Assembly: GCF_902506295.1 (NCBI RefSeq) | Contig: NZ_LR733312.1 | Coordinates: forward strand, 2,557,169-2,621,168 | Source: Luteimonas sp. 9C | Lineage (GTDB): Bacteria; Pseudomonadota; Gammaproteobacteria; Xanthomonadales; Xanthomonadaceae | Direction of reading: 5' to 3' | Length of the DNA: 64,000 nucleotides | Part shown: positions 44,573 to 52,904 of the stretch, one piece after another | Position numbering within the stretch: the first letter of the stretch is position 1 | Layout: every line of letters begins with the position of its first letter | Notes under the pieces: model-generated | What the model was told of the DNA's origin: nothing | The model's input: the letters and a program-made list of their open reading frames with translations, nothing else | Database searches by the model: none | Position numbers and translations under genes: made by a program

Positions 44573-45684
44573 CGGGCCGGGCCAGCTGGTTCCAGCGTTA
44601 CCTGTTGCCGGGCTTCGTGTTCCAGGCGGCGGTGATCGCCGGCGGGTATGCGACCGGGCGCGAACTGGTCGAGTTCTTCCTGCCGGCCGGCCCCTGGGGC
44701 GGCCTGCTCGGCATGATGGTCAGCATGCTGGTGTGGAGCGGCGTGCTGATGGTCAGCTTCGAGCTGGCCCGCGTCGCCCGCGCCTGGGATTACCGCGCGT
44801 TCTTCAAGGTGCTGCTGGGCCGCGGCTGGTTCGCGTTCGAGATCGGCTACGTGCTGCTGATGCTGGTGATCCTTGCGGTCATGGGCGCGGCCGCCGGCGA
44901 GATCGCCTTCAGCCTGTTCGGCCTGCCGAAGGTGGCGGGCTCGCTGGCGATGATCGCCGCCACGGGCGCGCTGCTGTTCTGCGGCACCGCGGCGATCGAA
45001 AAATTCCTGGTCGCCTCGGTCGGCTATCTGTATCTGGTCTACGTGGCGTTCGTGATCTGGGCGGTGGTGGCATTCGGCGACCGCATCGGGACGAACTTTG
45101 CGTCGGTGCCGGTCGAGGCCGGGTGGTTCAAGGCCGGCGTGACCTACGCCGGCTACAACGTCGCCACCATTCCCGCGGTGCTGTTCTGCGTGCGCCACTT
45201 CGGCCGTCGCCGCGAAGCGCTCGCCGCCGGCGCGCTGGCAGGACCACTGGGCATGCTGCCGGGCGTGGTGTTCTACATCGCGATGATGGGCTACTACCGG
45301 GAGATCGGCGCCGAGGCCCTGCCGTCGGCGTTCCTGCTGGCGAAATTGCAGGCGCCGTGGTTCGAGTGGGTGTTCCAGATCGCGGTGATGCTGACGCTGG
45401 TGGACACCGGCGTCGCGCTGTTGCACGCCCTCAACGAACGTGTCGCCAACACATGGGCGGAGCGGCAGCGTCCGATGCCGCGCGCGCTGCGGCCGGCGCT
45501 TGCGGTCGGCGTCATGCTGATCGCGGTGTATGCCGCCACGGCCGTGGGCCTGGTCGACCTGATCGCCAAGGGCTACGGCACGCTGACCTGGTATTTCCTG
45601 GCGATTTACGTCATGCCGCTGATGACATGGGGCGTATGGCTGCTGTGGCGCCGCAGGTCGATCGACGTGACCCCCCTGCCTTGA
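44569..45684 (+). CDS. YkvI-like membrane transporter
   Basis: A 371-residue polytopic protein of about ten membrane helices. Its start (LLPGFVFQAAVIAGGYATGRELVEFF) is typical of the YkvI/APC-fold group, with a GGYATGRE first helix break. The second half has VTYAGYNVATIPAVLFC, a symmetric unwound helix. Likely a sodium- or proton-coupled amino-acid-type carrier serving the DgcN/DgcA pathway. Overlaps dgcN. Confidence 0.82.
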   Translation: MTGRASWFQRYLLPGFVFQAAVIAGGYATGRELVEFFLPAGPWGGLLGMMVSMLVWSGVLMVSFELARVARAWDYRAFFKVLLGRGWFAFEIGYVLLMLVILAVMGAAAGEIAFSLFGLPKVAGSLAMIAATGALLFCGTAAIEKFLVASVGYLYLVYVAFVIWAVVAFGDRIGTNFASVPVEAGWFKAGVTYAGYNVATIPAVLFCVRHFGRRREALAAGALAGPLGMLPGVVFYIAMMGYYREIGAEALPSAFLLAKLQAPWFEWVFQIAVMLTLVDTGVALLHALNERVANTWAERQRPMPRALRPALAVGVMLIAVYAATAVGLVDLIAKGYGTLTWYFLAIYVMPLMTWGVWLLWRRRSIDVTPLP

Positions 45685-45716
45685 ACGAGACGTCCGCGAG
45701 GACGGGAGACGCTGTC

Positions 45717-47300
45717 ATGCCGAACCCTCTGCCGGCCATCGCCGGAGTGTTTCTGTCGCTGTGCGTCCTCACCGCCGTTGCGGCGCCGCCTGCCGGTTTC
45801 GATGCGCGGGTCGAAGCCGCGATGCTATCCCGCGACGTGCCGGGCATGGCGATCGCGATCGTCGAGGACGGCGAGATCGTGCACGCCAAAGGCTATGGCG
45901 TGCGCCGGCTCGGCGCGCCGGAGCGGGTGGACGCCGACACGATCTTCCCGACCGGTTCGACCGGCAAGGCGGTGACGGCGGCGGCGCTCGCGATCCTCGT
46001 CGACGACGGCAAGCTCGGCTGGGACGACCGGGTCATCGATCATATGCCCGATTTCCGCATGTACGATCCCTGGGTCACGCGCGAGATGACGGTGCGCGAT
46101 CTGCTGCTGCACCGCAGTGGCCTGGGCCTCGGCGCGGGCGACCTGCTGTTCATTCCCCGCACATCGCGCAGCCGCGCCGACATCGTGCGCGCACTGCGGC
46201 ACATCCCGCCGGCCACGAGTTTCCGCAGCGGTTACGCCTACGACAACATCCTCTACATCGTCGCCGGCGAAGTGGTGGCAGCGGTCAGCGGACAGGACTG
46301 GGAAACCTTCGTGCGCGAGCGCATCTTCGCGCCGTTGCAGATGCGCACCGCGACCAGTCACGAGGACGATCGCTTCGCGACCGAGAACCGCGCGCAGCCG
46401 CACGCGCGCCTGGATCCGCGCCTGCGCGGCCTCGGCCCACAACAGCTGCTGCCCGAGCGGGAAGGCCTGGGCCAGGTCGGTGCCGCCGCGGGCGGGTTGT
46501 CCTGGAGCGCGCAGGACTTCGCGCGCTGGCTGCAGGTGCAGCTCGCGCTCGGCGCGCTGCCGGACGATCGCGGCCGGCTGTACAGCGAAGCTTCGGCGCA
46601 CGAGATGTGGACGCCGCAGGTACCTGTACCGATCCGCCCTTACCCGGCGCCGATCACCGACATCACCCCCCAGTTCTCCGGCTATGCGCTGGGCTGGAAC
46701 GTGCAGGACTACCGCGGCATCAAAGTCATCCAGCACGGCGGCGCGGTGTTCGGCGTGCTGGCCTTCACCGTGCTGGTGCCCGAGCGGAACCTCGGCATCT
46801 CGCTGCAGATCAATTCCGAAGACGTCGACGTCCTGCGGGGGCTGGGTTTCGAGCTGCTCGACCATTACCTCGGCTTCGAGCCCCGCGACTGGGTCGCGGC
46901 ATTCGCCACCTGGAACCAGGCGCGCCTCGCCGACGGCCTGGCCGCGCTGGACGCGACCGGCGCGCAGGTCCGCAGGGCAACGCGGCCATCGCTGTCGCCA
47001 GCGGGCTACGTCGGGCCCTACGCCGACGCCTGGTACGGCCCGATCGCCATCACCGAGACGGGCGGCAGGCTGCGGATCGACTTCCGCCAGACGCCCGGCA
47101 TGGTGGGCACGCTGACCCACTGGCAGTACGACACCTTCCGGGTGGCCTGGGACGATGCGGCGATCGAACCCGCGTCGGTCGCCTTCGCGCTGGACGCGGA
47201 AGGCAAGGTCGCGCAGATCCGCATGCAGGCCATCTCGCCGACCGCGGATTTCAGCTACGACTACCAGGATCTGCTGTTCGAGCCGCAGACGGTGAAGTAA
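45717..47300 (+). CDS. Exported serine hydrolase, beta-lactamase class C-like
   Basis: A 527-residue protein with signal peptide ending TAVA-APP. The catalytic STGK (Ser81, Lys84) is preceded by DTIFPTG, the Tyr motif is YAYDN, and the third motif IQHGG lies in the middle. A DUF3471-like beta-domain forms the C-terminus (about 415-527). It is the second such hydrolase of the regulon and is probably a periplasmic D-amino-acid peptide hydrolase or esterase. It closes the operon: a gap of 33 bases follows the transporter stop, and no further gene reads on for 190 bases. Confidence 0.87.
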   Translation: MPNPLPAIAGVFLSLCVLTAVAAPPAGFDARVEAAMLSRDVPGMAIAIVEDGEIVHAKGYGVRRLGAPERVDADTIFPTGSTGKAVTAAALAILVDDGKLGWDDRVIDHMPDFRMYDPWVTREMTVRDLLLHRSGLGLGAGDLLFIPRTSRSRADIVRALRHIPPATSFRSGYAYDNILYIVAGEVVAAVSGQDWETFVRERIFAPLQMRTATSHEDDRFATENRAQPHARLDPRLRGLGPQQLLPEREGLGQVGAAAGGLSWSAQDFARWLQVQLALGALPDDRGRLYSEASAHEMWTPQVPVPIRPYPAPITDITPQFSGYALGWNVQDYRGIKVIQHGGAVFGVLAFTVLVPERNLGISLQINSEDVDVLRGLGFELLDHYLGFEPRDWVAAFATWNQARLADGLAALDATGAQVRRATRPSLSPAGYVGPYADAWYGPIAITETGGRLRIDFRQTPGMVGTLTHWQYDTFRVAWDDAAIEPASVAFALDAEGKVAQIRMQAISPTADFSYDYQDLLFEPQTVK

Positions 47301-47491
47301 CGCTGCGCACCGGCGTGACGCGGCCGCGTCCGGGCTTGTCGGACATGCCGTCGCGACAGTCGCCGACACGCGCGTCTGCCGAACTGAGAACCCTTTCGCG
47401 CGTTTCGACGGCGGGAATCGTCGATGCTCAACGGCCAGGGCGACGACGTCGCGCTTGCGGTCGTGACGACGCCAGAGGAGTGCAGACAAAA

Positions 47492-48124
47492 ATGGATGCG
47501 AGAAATCCAGGGGCCGGAACTCGTGCGGTCTCGAAGAAAGCCTCGAAGCGGCGCACCACTGCTGTGCGCGGACCGAAACCGGAATTCGGCCGCATCGATC
47601 CAGGATGCAGGGTCGAAAGTCATCCGGATCCAGCGTGCAGCATCGGCACGATCTCGAGCCCTCTGCGCGCACATCGCGTCGTACTCGTCAGCCTTGCGCT
47701 CGTACTTGCGGCCTGCGCGCCCGCTTCGAATCCGGCAGGCCCGCCAGCCGCCGCAACGCAGGCGGAACCGGCAGCCGCCTGTCCGATCGAGAACTTCGAC
47801 GCCTTCATCGAACGCTTCGGTCGAGAGATCGCGTTCCAGGAACTGACCACGTCGAATCCGCTCGTCGTCGAGCGTTACGACACCGCGGCTGGGCCGGAGC
47901 CGCGTCGGGTCGTGCAGGAAGTCGCATTGGCGGACGTGGTCTGGCCGGTGATGCCGCGCCTGGATCTGCTGGGCGGTCGCGGTCGCGTCTACGACATCGC
48001 GCCAACCGCAGAAGGTCGGACGGAAGTGCGCATCCGCACGCCCGATACCAGCGACCAGCAGCGCTATCTCTTCGGCCAGTCACCGTGTTGGCAACTGCAG
48101 CGCGTGGTCGACGAGTCGATCTGA
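47492..48124 (+). CDS. Lipoprotein-like protein with extended N-terminus
   Basis: A 210-residue frame whose lipoprotein signal (HRVVLVSLALVLAAC) begins only around residue 60. The preceding residues are basic and low in structure. No in-frame ATG lies closer to the signal, and the chosen ATG at 47492 has a GAGGAG 11 bases away. Either translation begins at a non-standard codon nearer the signal or the 5' part has drifted. The mature part has Cys near both ends (CPIENFDAF, SPCWQLQRVVDESI). No family recognised; it is the first of three lipoproteins before a peptidoglycan hydrolase. Confidence 0.55.
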   Translation: MDARNPGAGTRAVSKKASKRRTTAVRGPKPEFGRIDPGCRVESHPDPACSIGTISSPLRAHRVVLVSLALVLAACAPASNPAGPPAAATQAEPAAACPIENFDAFIERFGREIAFQELTTSNPLVVERYDTAAGPEPRRVVQEVALADVVWPVMPRLDLLGGRGRVYDIAPTAEGRTEVRIRTPDTSDQQRYLFGQSPCWQLQRVVDESI

Positions 48125-48173
48125 GATCGCCCCCGCTGCCATTAAAACGCCAGGTTTCTGCAAGGAATCGTCG

Positions 48174-48857
48174 ATGTATGTGCCCAGCATGTCTGCGCTG
48201 TTCTCTTCCGTCCTTCTTTTCGGATGTGCCGCCCAGGAGGGTCCGGTCTCGACACAGGCCGCAGAAGGTGATGCAACACCTGCGGATGCGTCGCGCACGC
48301 ATCCGCCGCAAACCCATGTATCGCCAACCAGTGCAACGTCGGGCGCGAATGATCCGGCCGCCTTCCTTCCGCAGGGCGCAACCCTCGTGGATACCGTGCA
48401 TGGCGACCTGACAGGGCGCGGTACGTCCGACGCACTGATCGTGTTCTCGCCAGCGACTCCGGACACGCAACCGCTCGGCGAGGGTCCTGCGCGCATGGTC
48501 GTTCTGCTGACCCGTGATGCATCGGGTCAACTGCGGAAGGCGGCAGAGAACGCGCGCATCGTGCCGTGCGAGCGCTGCGGCGGCATGACGGGTGACCCGT
48601 ACGCCTACGCCCGGATCGAGGCGGGCACCGTGACCCTGGCGGTGGCCGGCGGGTCACGCGAGCGTTGGTTCAGCGTCTACGTTTTCCGGTATGCACCGGA
48701 GCGAGCGACCTGGCAGCTCGAGCAAGTGGTCCGCGGCGTGACGGACACCCAGACCGGCGCTCAGAAGCAGGCAGAGCTGACCGTCGCGGATTTCGGAGAA
48801 ATCGGATTCTCCGACTTCGATCCTCAAACGCTTCCAACCGCGCCAACATTGCATTGA
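48174..48857 (+). CDS. Lipoprotein, candidate immunity partner
   Basis: A 227-residue lipoprotein (MYVPSMSALFSSVLLFGC, lipobox LFGC). After a Ser/Thr-rich linker, the sequence GDLTGRGTSDALIVFS resembles an FG-GAP/VCBS calcium-binding blade, with a CERCGGMTGDPYAY motif and DTQTGAQKQAELTVADFGEIGFSDF. Beta-propeller-like lipoproteins of this kind protect against peptidoglycan-degrading effectors in Xanthomonas; that assignment here is inference from position upstream of the hydrolase. GC content is lower than the window average. Confidence 0.6.
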   Translation: MYVPSMSALFSSVLLFGCAAQEGPVSTQAAEGDATPADASRTHPPQTHVSPTSATSGANDPAAFLPQGATLVDTVHGDLTGRGTSDALIVFSPATPDTQPLGEGPARMVVLLTRDASGQLRKAAENARIVPCERCGGMTGDPYAYARIEAGTVTLAVAGGSRERWFSVYVFRYAPERATWQLEQVVRGVTDTQTGAQKQAELTVADFGEIGFSDFDPQTLPTAPTLH

Positions 48858-48892
48858 CACATCGGCGCAGGCGCGACCGACCAAGGACATGT

Positions 48893-49492
48893 ATGAAAAC
48901 GGCACACCGATCATTGACGTTCTTGATGCTGCCACTTGCACTCGCATGTTCAGAACGAGGTCCGGCCTCGGCCTCCCCAAAAGGGGGCGTGGCTTCTGGA
49001 GGCCGGGTACCGGCACCCGAGACGGAACGACCCGCCGCGCATTTCGAATTGCAGTGCGGCGACCATCGCTTTTCCCTCGTTGGGGATGGCGATGCGGCGG
49101 TCATCGAACGGACTCATGGATCGCGGCCACAGACGCTGCCCAAACCGGAGGGCATGGCTGACTACGTCCCTGTCGGGATGGGGTGTGCTCGCTCAACGAG
49201 AGGTGGCGAATACCTGGTTGTTGAATACGGCGAGCCGCTGATCGGATGCAACATCTGCGAATGGTTCTTCATCTACGACGCCGACGGAGTTCCGTTGAAT
49301 CAGAGCCAGCCGGCGATGCTCGGCAGTGCGGGGTCGCTGTATCCCAATAACGAAGGCTATACGCAGGTCTCGAAGCAGCTCGACTTGCATCAACCCAAGA
49401 TTCAGCACGCGCCGCGTCCAAGGCCCCTGGATGTGGAGGGCCCAAGCTTGCGAGGTCAAGGCGACAACGCAAGCGCGGCAGAACCAAACTGA
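48893..49492 (+). CDS. Lipoprotein of unknown function, candidate immunity partner
   Basis: A 199-residue lipoprotein with signal MKTAHRSLTFLMLPLALAC (lipobox ALAC). The mature part contains a beta-rich stretch (AHFELQCGDHRFSLVGDGDAAVIERTH), a CNICEWFFIYDADGVPLNQ segment and a basic tail. No domain recognised. An AAGGA site is 6 bases before the ATG. It ends 36 bases before the start of the peptidoglycan hydrolase, a spacing typical of immunity/effector pairs. Confidence 0.6.
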   Translation: MKTAHRSLTFLMLPLALACSERGPASASPKGGVASGGRVPAPETERPAAHFELQCGDHRFSLVGDGDAAVIERTHGSRPQTLPKPEGMADYVPVGMGCARSTRGGEYLVVEYGEPLIGCNICEWFFIYDADGVPLNQSQPAMLGSAGSLYPNNEGYTQVSKQLDLHQPKIQHAPRPRPLDVEGPSLRGQGDNASAAEPN

Positions 49493-49528
49493 TTGACAGA
49501 TTCCAAACCCCGGGAAGGAGTGGCAAGG

Positions 49529-50623
49529 ATGCCGAACATCTATCACGACATGATTCAACCCAAGGGTGCCCCCTACAGGGCTTCACAGCTTCATCCCCGA
49601 AGTCATTACCCGGAGCCGATTGATGACACCCAGGAGCGAGTTTCCGGCAACTCCCGGATCTGGGGCGATGCCAGTCCGGAAACACAGTCGCACGTGATCG
49701 ATCTACTGGTTGCAAGATCGAAAGAGGCGGGTCTCAGCGCACGGGAAACCGCCCACGTGCTCGCCATCGCGCGTGTGGAATCCGGTTTCAATCCCGACGC
49801 TGCGGCCGGCACGACGTCTGCCTCGGGGGTGGGACAGTTCATCGACGACACCGGCGAGGCATACGGCCTCGGCACGGCGAATCGCTTCGATGCAGACGCG
49901 CAAGCACGCGCCTTGGTCTCCCATTTCATTGACAACCGTGAACTCGCAGACAGGCGTGGACAGGGGGGGATCTACATCTACAAGTACCACCACGATGGCC
50001 CGGTCCGGGACTACGGCGGTCTCCGTCTGTCAGAAGACAAGGTGATGCCGTTGCTCGATAGGTACACGAAATTTGTCGAAGCGGAATTCAACTTCGACCG
50101 TACGGGCGCGCAATCCGATTCGCATATGCAATCAGCTCCAGCAGAAGCGGAGGTTGGAGCTGCCTCCGAACTGGTGCGTGAAGGCCAGCGTGGCCAAGGT
50201 GTCCGTGAACTGCAAGCCGGACTGGCCGCACTGGGATTCAGTGACAGCCGTGGAGCGCCCCTGGAGGCAGACGGCGTATTCGGACCTCGCACGGCGGAGG
50301 CAGTGCGCACGTTTCAGACGGAACACGGGTTGCAGACGGATGGTGTGGTTGGTCCATTGACGCATAACGCGCTTGATCGCGCAGTACATGCACAGGCATC
50401 TGCGCGGTCCGTTCCTGAGAATGCGCAGCCAGCAGGAACGCCGCTTGATGCCCTGCTGACCGTCGCGCGCCAAGGCGATCCGGACGCACTGCGGGCTGCG
50501 TTAGAAGCATTCTCCCGAGCATCTACCGGCCAGGACTTTGAAACTGCAGTGTCTGAGCAGACTAGGGCGGGACGACCGGGTGCCGAGATATCGACGCAAG
50601 AGGCTTGCGGACCCGAGCGATAG
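49529..50623 (+). CDS. Lytic-transglycosylase-like peptidoglycan hydrolase with PG-binding domain
   Basis: A 364-residue protein with no signal peptide. The catalytic domain spans about residues 55-180, with the active-site Glu in ARVESGFNP and SGVGQF later (SLT-type Goose lysozyme-like). A PG_binding_1 domain follows at about 230-295 (GQGVRELQAGLAALGF, DGVFGPRTAEAVRTFQ). A helical C-terminus (LDALLTVARQGDPDALRAALEAF) closes it. The lack of a signal sequence in a wall-degrading enzyme points to a secreted antibacterial effector. It does not carry the XVIPCD domain of known Xanthomonas T4SS effectors. Codon use is lower-GC than the window. Confidence 0.8.
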   Translation: MPNIYHDMIQPKGAPYRASQLHPRSHYPEPIDDTQERVSGNSRIWGDASPETQSHVIDLLVARSKEAGLSARETAHVLAIARVESGFNPDAAAGTTSASGVGQFIDDTGEAYGLGTANRFDADAQARALVSHFIDNRELADRRGQGGIYIYKYHHDGPVRDYGGLRLSEDKVMPLLDRYTKFVEAEFNFDRTGAQSDSHMQSAPAEAEVGAASELVREGQRGQGVRELQAGLAALGFSDSRGAPLEADGVFGPRTAEAVRTFQTEHGLQTDGVVGPLTHNALDRAVHAQASARSVPENAQPAGTPLDALLTVARQGDPDALRAALEAFSRASTGQDFETAVSEQTRAGRPGAEISTQEACGPER

Positions 50624-50816
50624 GCGAGGAAGGGTCGGGGCCCGCCAGGCCTACTCACTGCTCAACGGTGGTGCACCCGTGCCGTGTGATGTCAGGCAAT
50701 CGGACGAGCGCTCTGCTTGGAATGAATACGAGCGCCTGTCGAACTGGGGTCCACCCCAGCTGTCGACGCGCGCCGTGTATGCCTAGGGTGGATCCATCGG
50801 TCCTGCGGAGATGGTC

Positions 50817-51758
50817 ATGAGCTTCAGCGTCCAGTCGTCGAATGTCGCGCAATCCACTCTGCAGGCAGTTTCGTCGATGGATGCGATGCGCACGCAGCCG
50901 CAGACCACGCCGTCGATCCCGACCGGCAGCTACCAGCTCGAACCGGGCTATCACCCGCAACTCGGTGCGCTGTTCGCCGCAGGCGGCAATGCCGCGAATG
51001 CGGCGTCGTTCGACAGCCAAGTGCGCGGTCAGGAATCCAGGGCGATCGACCTGGACCTGATGCAGATTTCGACCGCGGTCTACGACCCGTCCGTGCAGCA
51101 GGTCGGTGACTGGAGCCGGGTCAGCGATGTGGACCTGATGGCGGCGGGTATCGATCCGGCGTTGCTGGAGAATCCGGAAAGCGGATTCCGGGCCGGCATC
51201 TACACCGATGGCGACGGCAACCACGTGCTGGCGTTCGCAGGCTCGAACGATCTGAAGGACTGGACGGCGGCGAACTTCCGCCAGGGCTTGGGTTGGGAAT
51301 CCGAGCAGTACGACGAGGCGGTGCAGCTGGCGCAGCTGGCGTCGGCCGCCTACGGCGACGATCTGGCGATCACCGGACATTCGCTCGGCGGGGGGCTGGC
51401 CGCCACCGCGGCGATGGCCGTCGACGGCGCCGCGGTGACCTTCAACGCCTCCGGCGTGCACGACCGCACCATCGAAGGCCTGGGCCTGGATCCCGCGATC
51501 GCCAAGGCCGACGCCGCCGACGGGCAGATCCGCCGCTACAACGTCGATGGCGAAGCCCTGACCACCGCGCAGCAGGACATCTGGGGCGTCAACGCCATTC
51601 CCGATGCACCCGGTCACGAGATCGTGCTCGATGATCCATCGCCGCTGACCGGCTTCGACCGTTTCAATCCGGTGTCGATCGTCTCCCACAGCATCGCCAA
51701 GCACATGCAGGACGTGGTGATCGAGGCGCTGTCGCAGCAGCAGCCGTGGGCGAACTGA
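50817..51758 (+). CDS. Lipase-like effector A (class 3 lipase fold)
   Basis: A 313-residue protein without signal peptide. Nucleophile motif GHSLGGG (Ser189), the oxyanion strand HVLAFAGSND before it and a late HSIAKHM supplying a candidate His. N-terminus is Gln/Ser/Thr-rich (NVAQSTLQAV, GYHPQLGALFAAGG). The conserved GYHPQ segment recurs as SYHPQ in effector B. It lacks the long C-terminal tail of B and C. Translation start ATG at 50817 lies 6 bases after GGAG. Followed 50 bases later by an ankyrin lipoprotein gene. Likely a phospholipase delivered to rival cells, by inference from the pairing. Confidence 0.8.
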   Translation: MSFSVQSSNVAQSTLQAVSSMDAMRTQPQTTPSIPTGSYQLEPGYHPQLGALFAAGGNAANAASFDSQVRGQESRAIDLDLMQISTAVYDPSVQQVGDWSRVSDVDLMAAGIDPALLENPESGFRAGIYTDGDGNHVLAFAGSNDLKDWTAANFRQGLGWESEQYDEAVQLAQLASAAYGDDLAITGHSLGGGLAATAAMAVDGAAVTFNASGVHDRTIEGLGLDPAIAKADAADGQIRRYNVDGEALTTAQQDIWGVNAIPDAPGHEIVLDDPSPLTGFDRFNPVSIVSHSIAKHMQDVVIEALSQQQPWAN

Positions 51759-51808
51759 TCTGATCCGTGACGTCCGGATGCCCATGGCCGCTGTGTGAGA
51801 ATGCCGGC

Positions 51809-52531
51809 ATGCGCGCCGCAGTCCTGAGCCTGTTGCTGATGCTGTCCGGCGCCGCCTGCAGTGGAGACGCCATGGACGCTCGAGCCGCTTTCACCGATGC
51901 CCGCGCAGGTGCGCTGGCCGATGCCGTCGCCGCCGACGATGCCCAGGCCGTGCGCGCCCAGGTGCAGGCCGGCGCCGATCCCAATGCGCGCGGCGAGCAG
52001 GACGTGAACCTGCTGCAGATCGCGATGCTGGCGCAGGCCAAGGATGCGCTGAAGGCGCTGCTCGATGCCGGCGCCGATCCGAACGCCCCCGGCCTTGGCG
52101 GTGCGACGGCCGTGCACGGCGCCGCGATCGCAGACGATCCGGACTATTTGCGGATCGTGCTCGATCGCCGCGGCGATCCCGATGCCCGGCATGGCGAGAC
52201 CAACGCCACGCCTCTGGCCGGCGCGACCGGTCCGCGCACCGACGCGCAATTCCGCATGCTGCTCGCGGCGGGCGCGAATCCGGGCGCGGCGGATCGCACC
52301 GGCAACACGCCGCTGCACAAGGCCGCGATGATCAATGCCGGCGATCACGTGCTGGCCCTGCTGGATGCCGGCGCCGATCCGCTGGCGAAAAACAGCCAGG
52401 GCGCCACCTTCCAGCGCTTCTTCTTCAAGACGCCCGACGCCCGCCTCAACGCGGCGGCGCGTGCGCAGCGCGAGGCGGTCGTCGCGTGGCTGCAGGCGCA
52501 TCAGGTGCGGCTGGACCCCGGGACGGACTGA
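51809..52531 (+). CDS. Ankyrin-repeat lipoprotein, immunity candidate for lipase A
   Basis: A 240-residue lipoprotein (MRAAVLSLLLMLSGAAC, lipobox SGAAC) followed by about five ankyrin repeats. Landmarks are ALLDAGADPNAPGLGG, LLAAGANPGAADRTGNTPLHKAA and LLDAGADPLAKNSQGAT. It ends in a shared FQRFFF...VVAWLQAHQV block also present in the other two ankyrin partners. A periplasmic location is what a phospholipase immunity protein would need. Regulation: no promoter of its own is evident. Confidence 0.82.
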   Translation: MRAAVLSLLLMLSGAACSGDAMDARAAFTDARAGALADAVAADDAQAVRAQVQAGADPNARGEQDVNLLQIAMLAQAKDALKALLDAGADPNAPGLGGATAVHGAAIADDPDYLRIVLDRRGDPDARHGETNATPLAGATGPRTDAQFRMLLAAGANPGAADRTGNTPLHKAAMINAGDHVLALLDAGADPLAKNSQGATFQRFFFKTPDARLNAAARAQREAVVAWLQAHQVRLDPGTD

Positions 52532-52904
52532 AAGCGGGCAGACGGGCCTCCCGGATTCGCGCCGCATCGGCGCGACGCCATGGAGCGATGACGCCCTGGG
52601 TCATGCAGGGACATCCGGCACCGACGACGGCGACTGCACCGTGTGCGTGCGGGTTGTCCGAAGCGCATGTCCCGTCGGAAGGCGATCTGTCCGCATCACA
52701 TGCGGGCGGGAAAGACACGTGCGCGAGCACCGCGCGTTCGCAGCGGAGTGGCGACAGCGTGCGCCCGTCGCGCGTGCGCGGGCGAGCAGCGCGGGTCCCC
52801 GGTCGGATCCAGACGGGCCGGACGCCCTAGGATCGGCCCTAGATGGCAATCCCCGCTGTCCGGGATAGCGTGAATGCCTCGATATCCCCGGGTGGAGCAC
52901 GGAC
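52532..52904. other. Spacer between effector pairs A and B
   Basis: About 370 bases with no gene I can support. Near its end it holds CCTAGGAT (52826-52833) and a second CCTAGAT (52838-52844), similar to the CCTAGGGT boxes before the other lipase genes. It may therefore contain the promoter of lipase B. Confidence 0.4.

Noticed and set aside
49529..50623. Phage endolysin or prophage origin for the peptidoglycan hydrolase
   Set aside because: No holin, spanin or structural phage genes nearby; lipoproteins upstream fit immunity better.
52486..52830. ORF of 114 residues in the spacer between lipase pairs A and B
   Set aside because: It overlaps the end of ankyrin a, has no ribosome-binding site and no homology signal; treated as noncoding.
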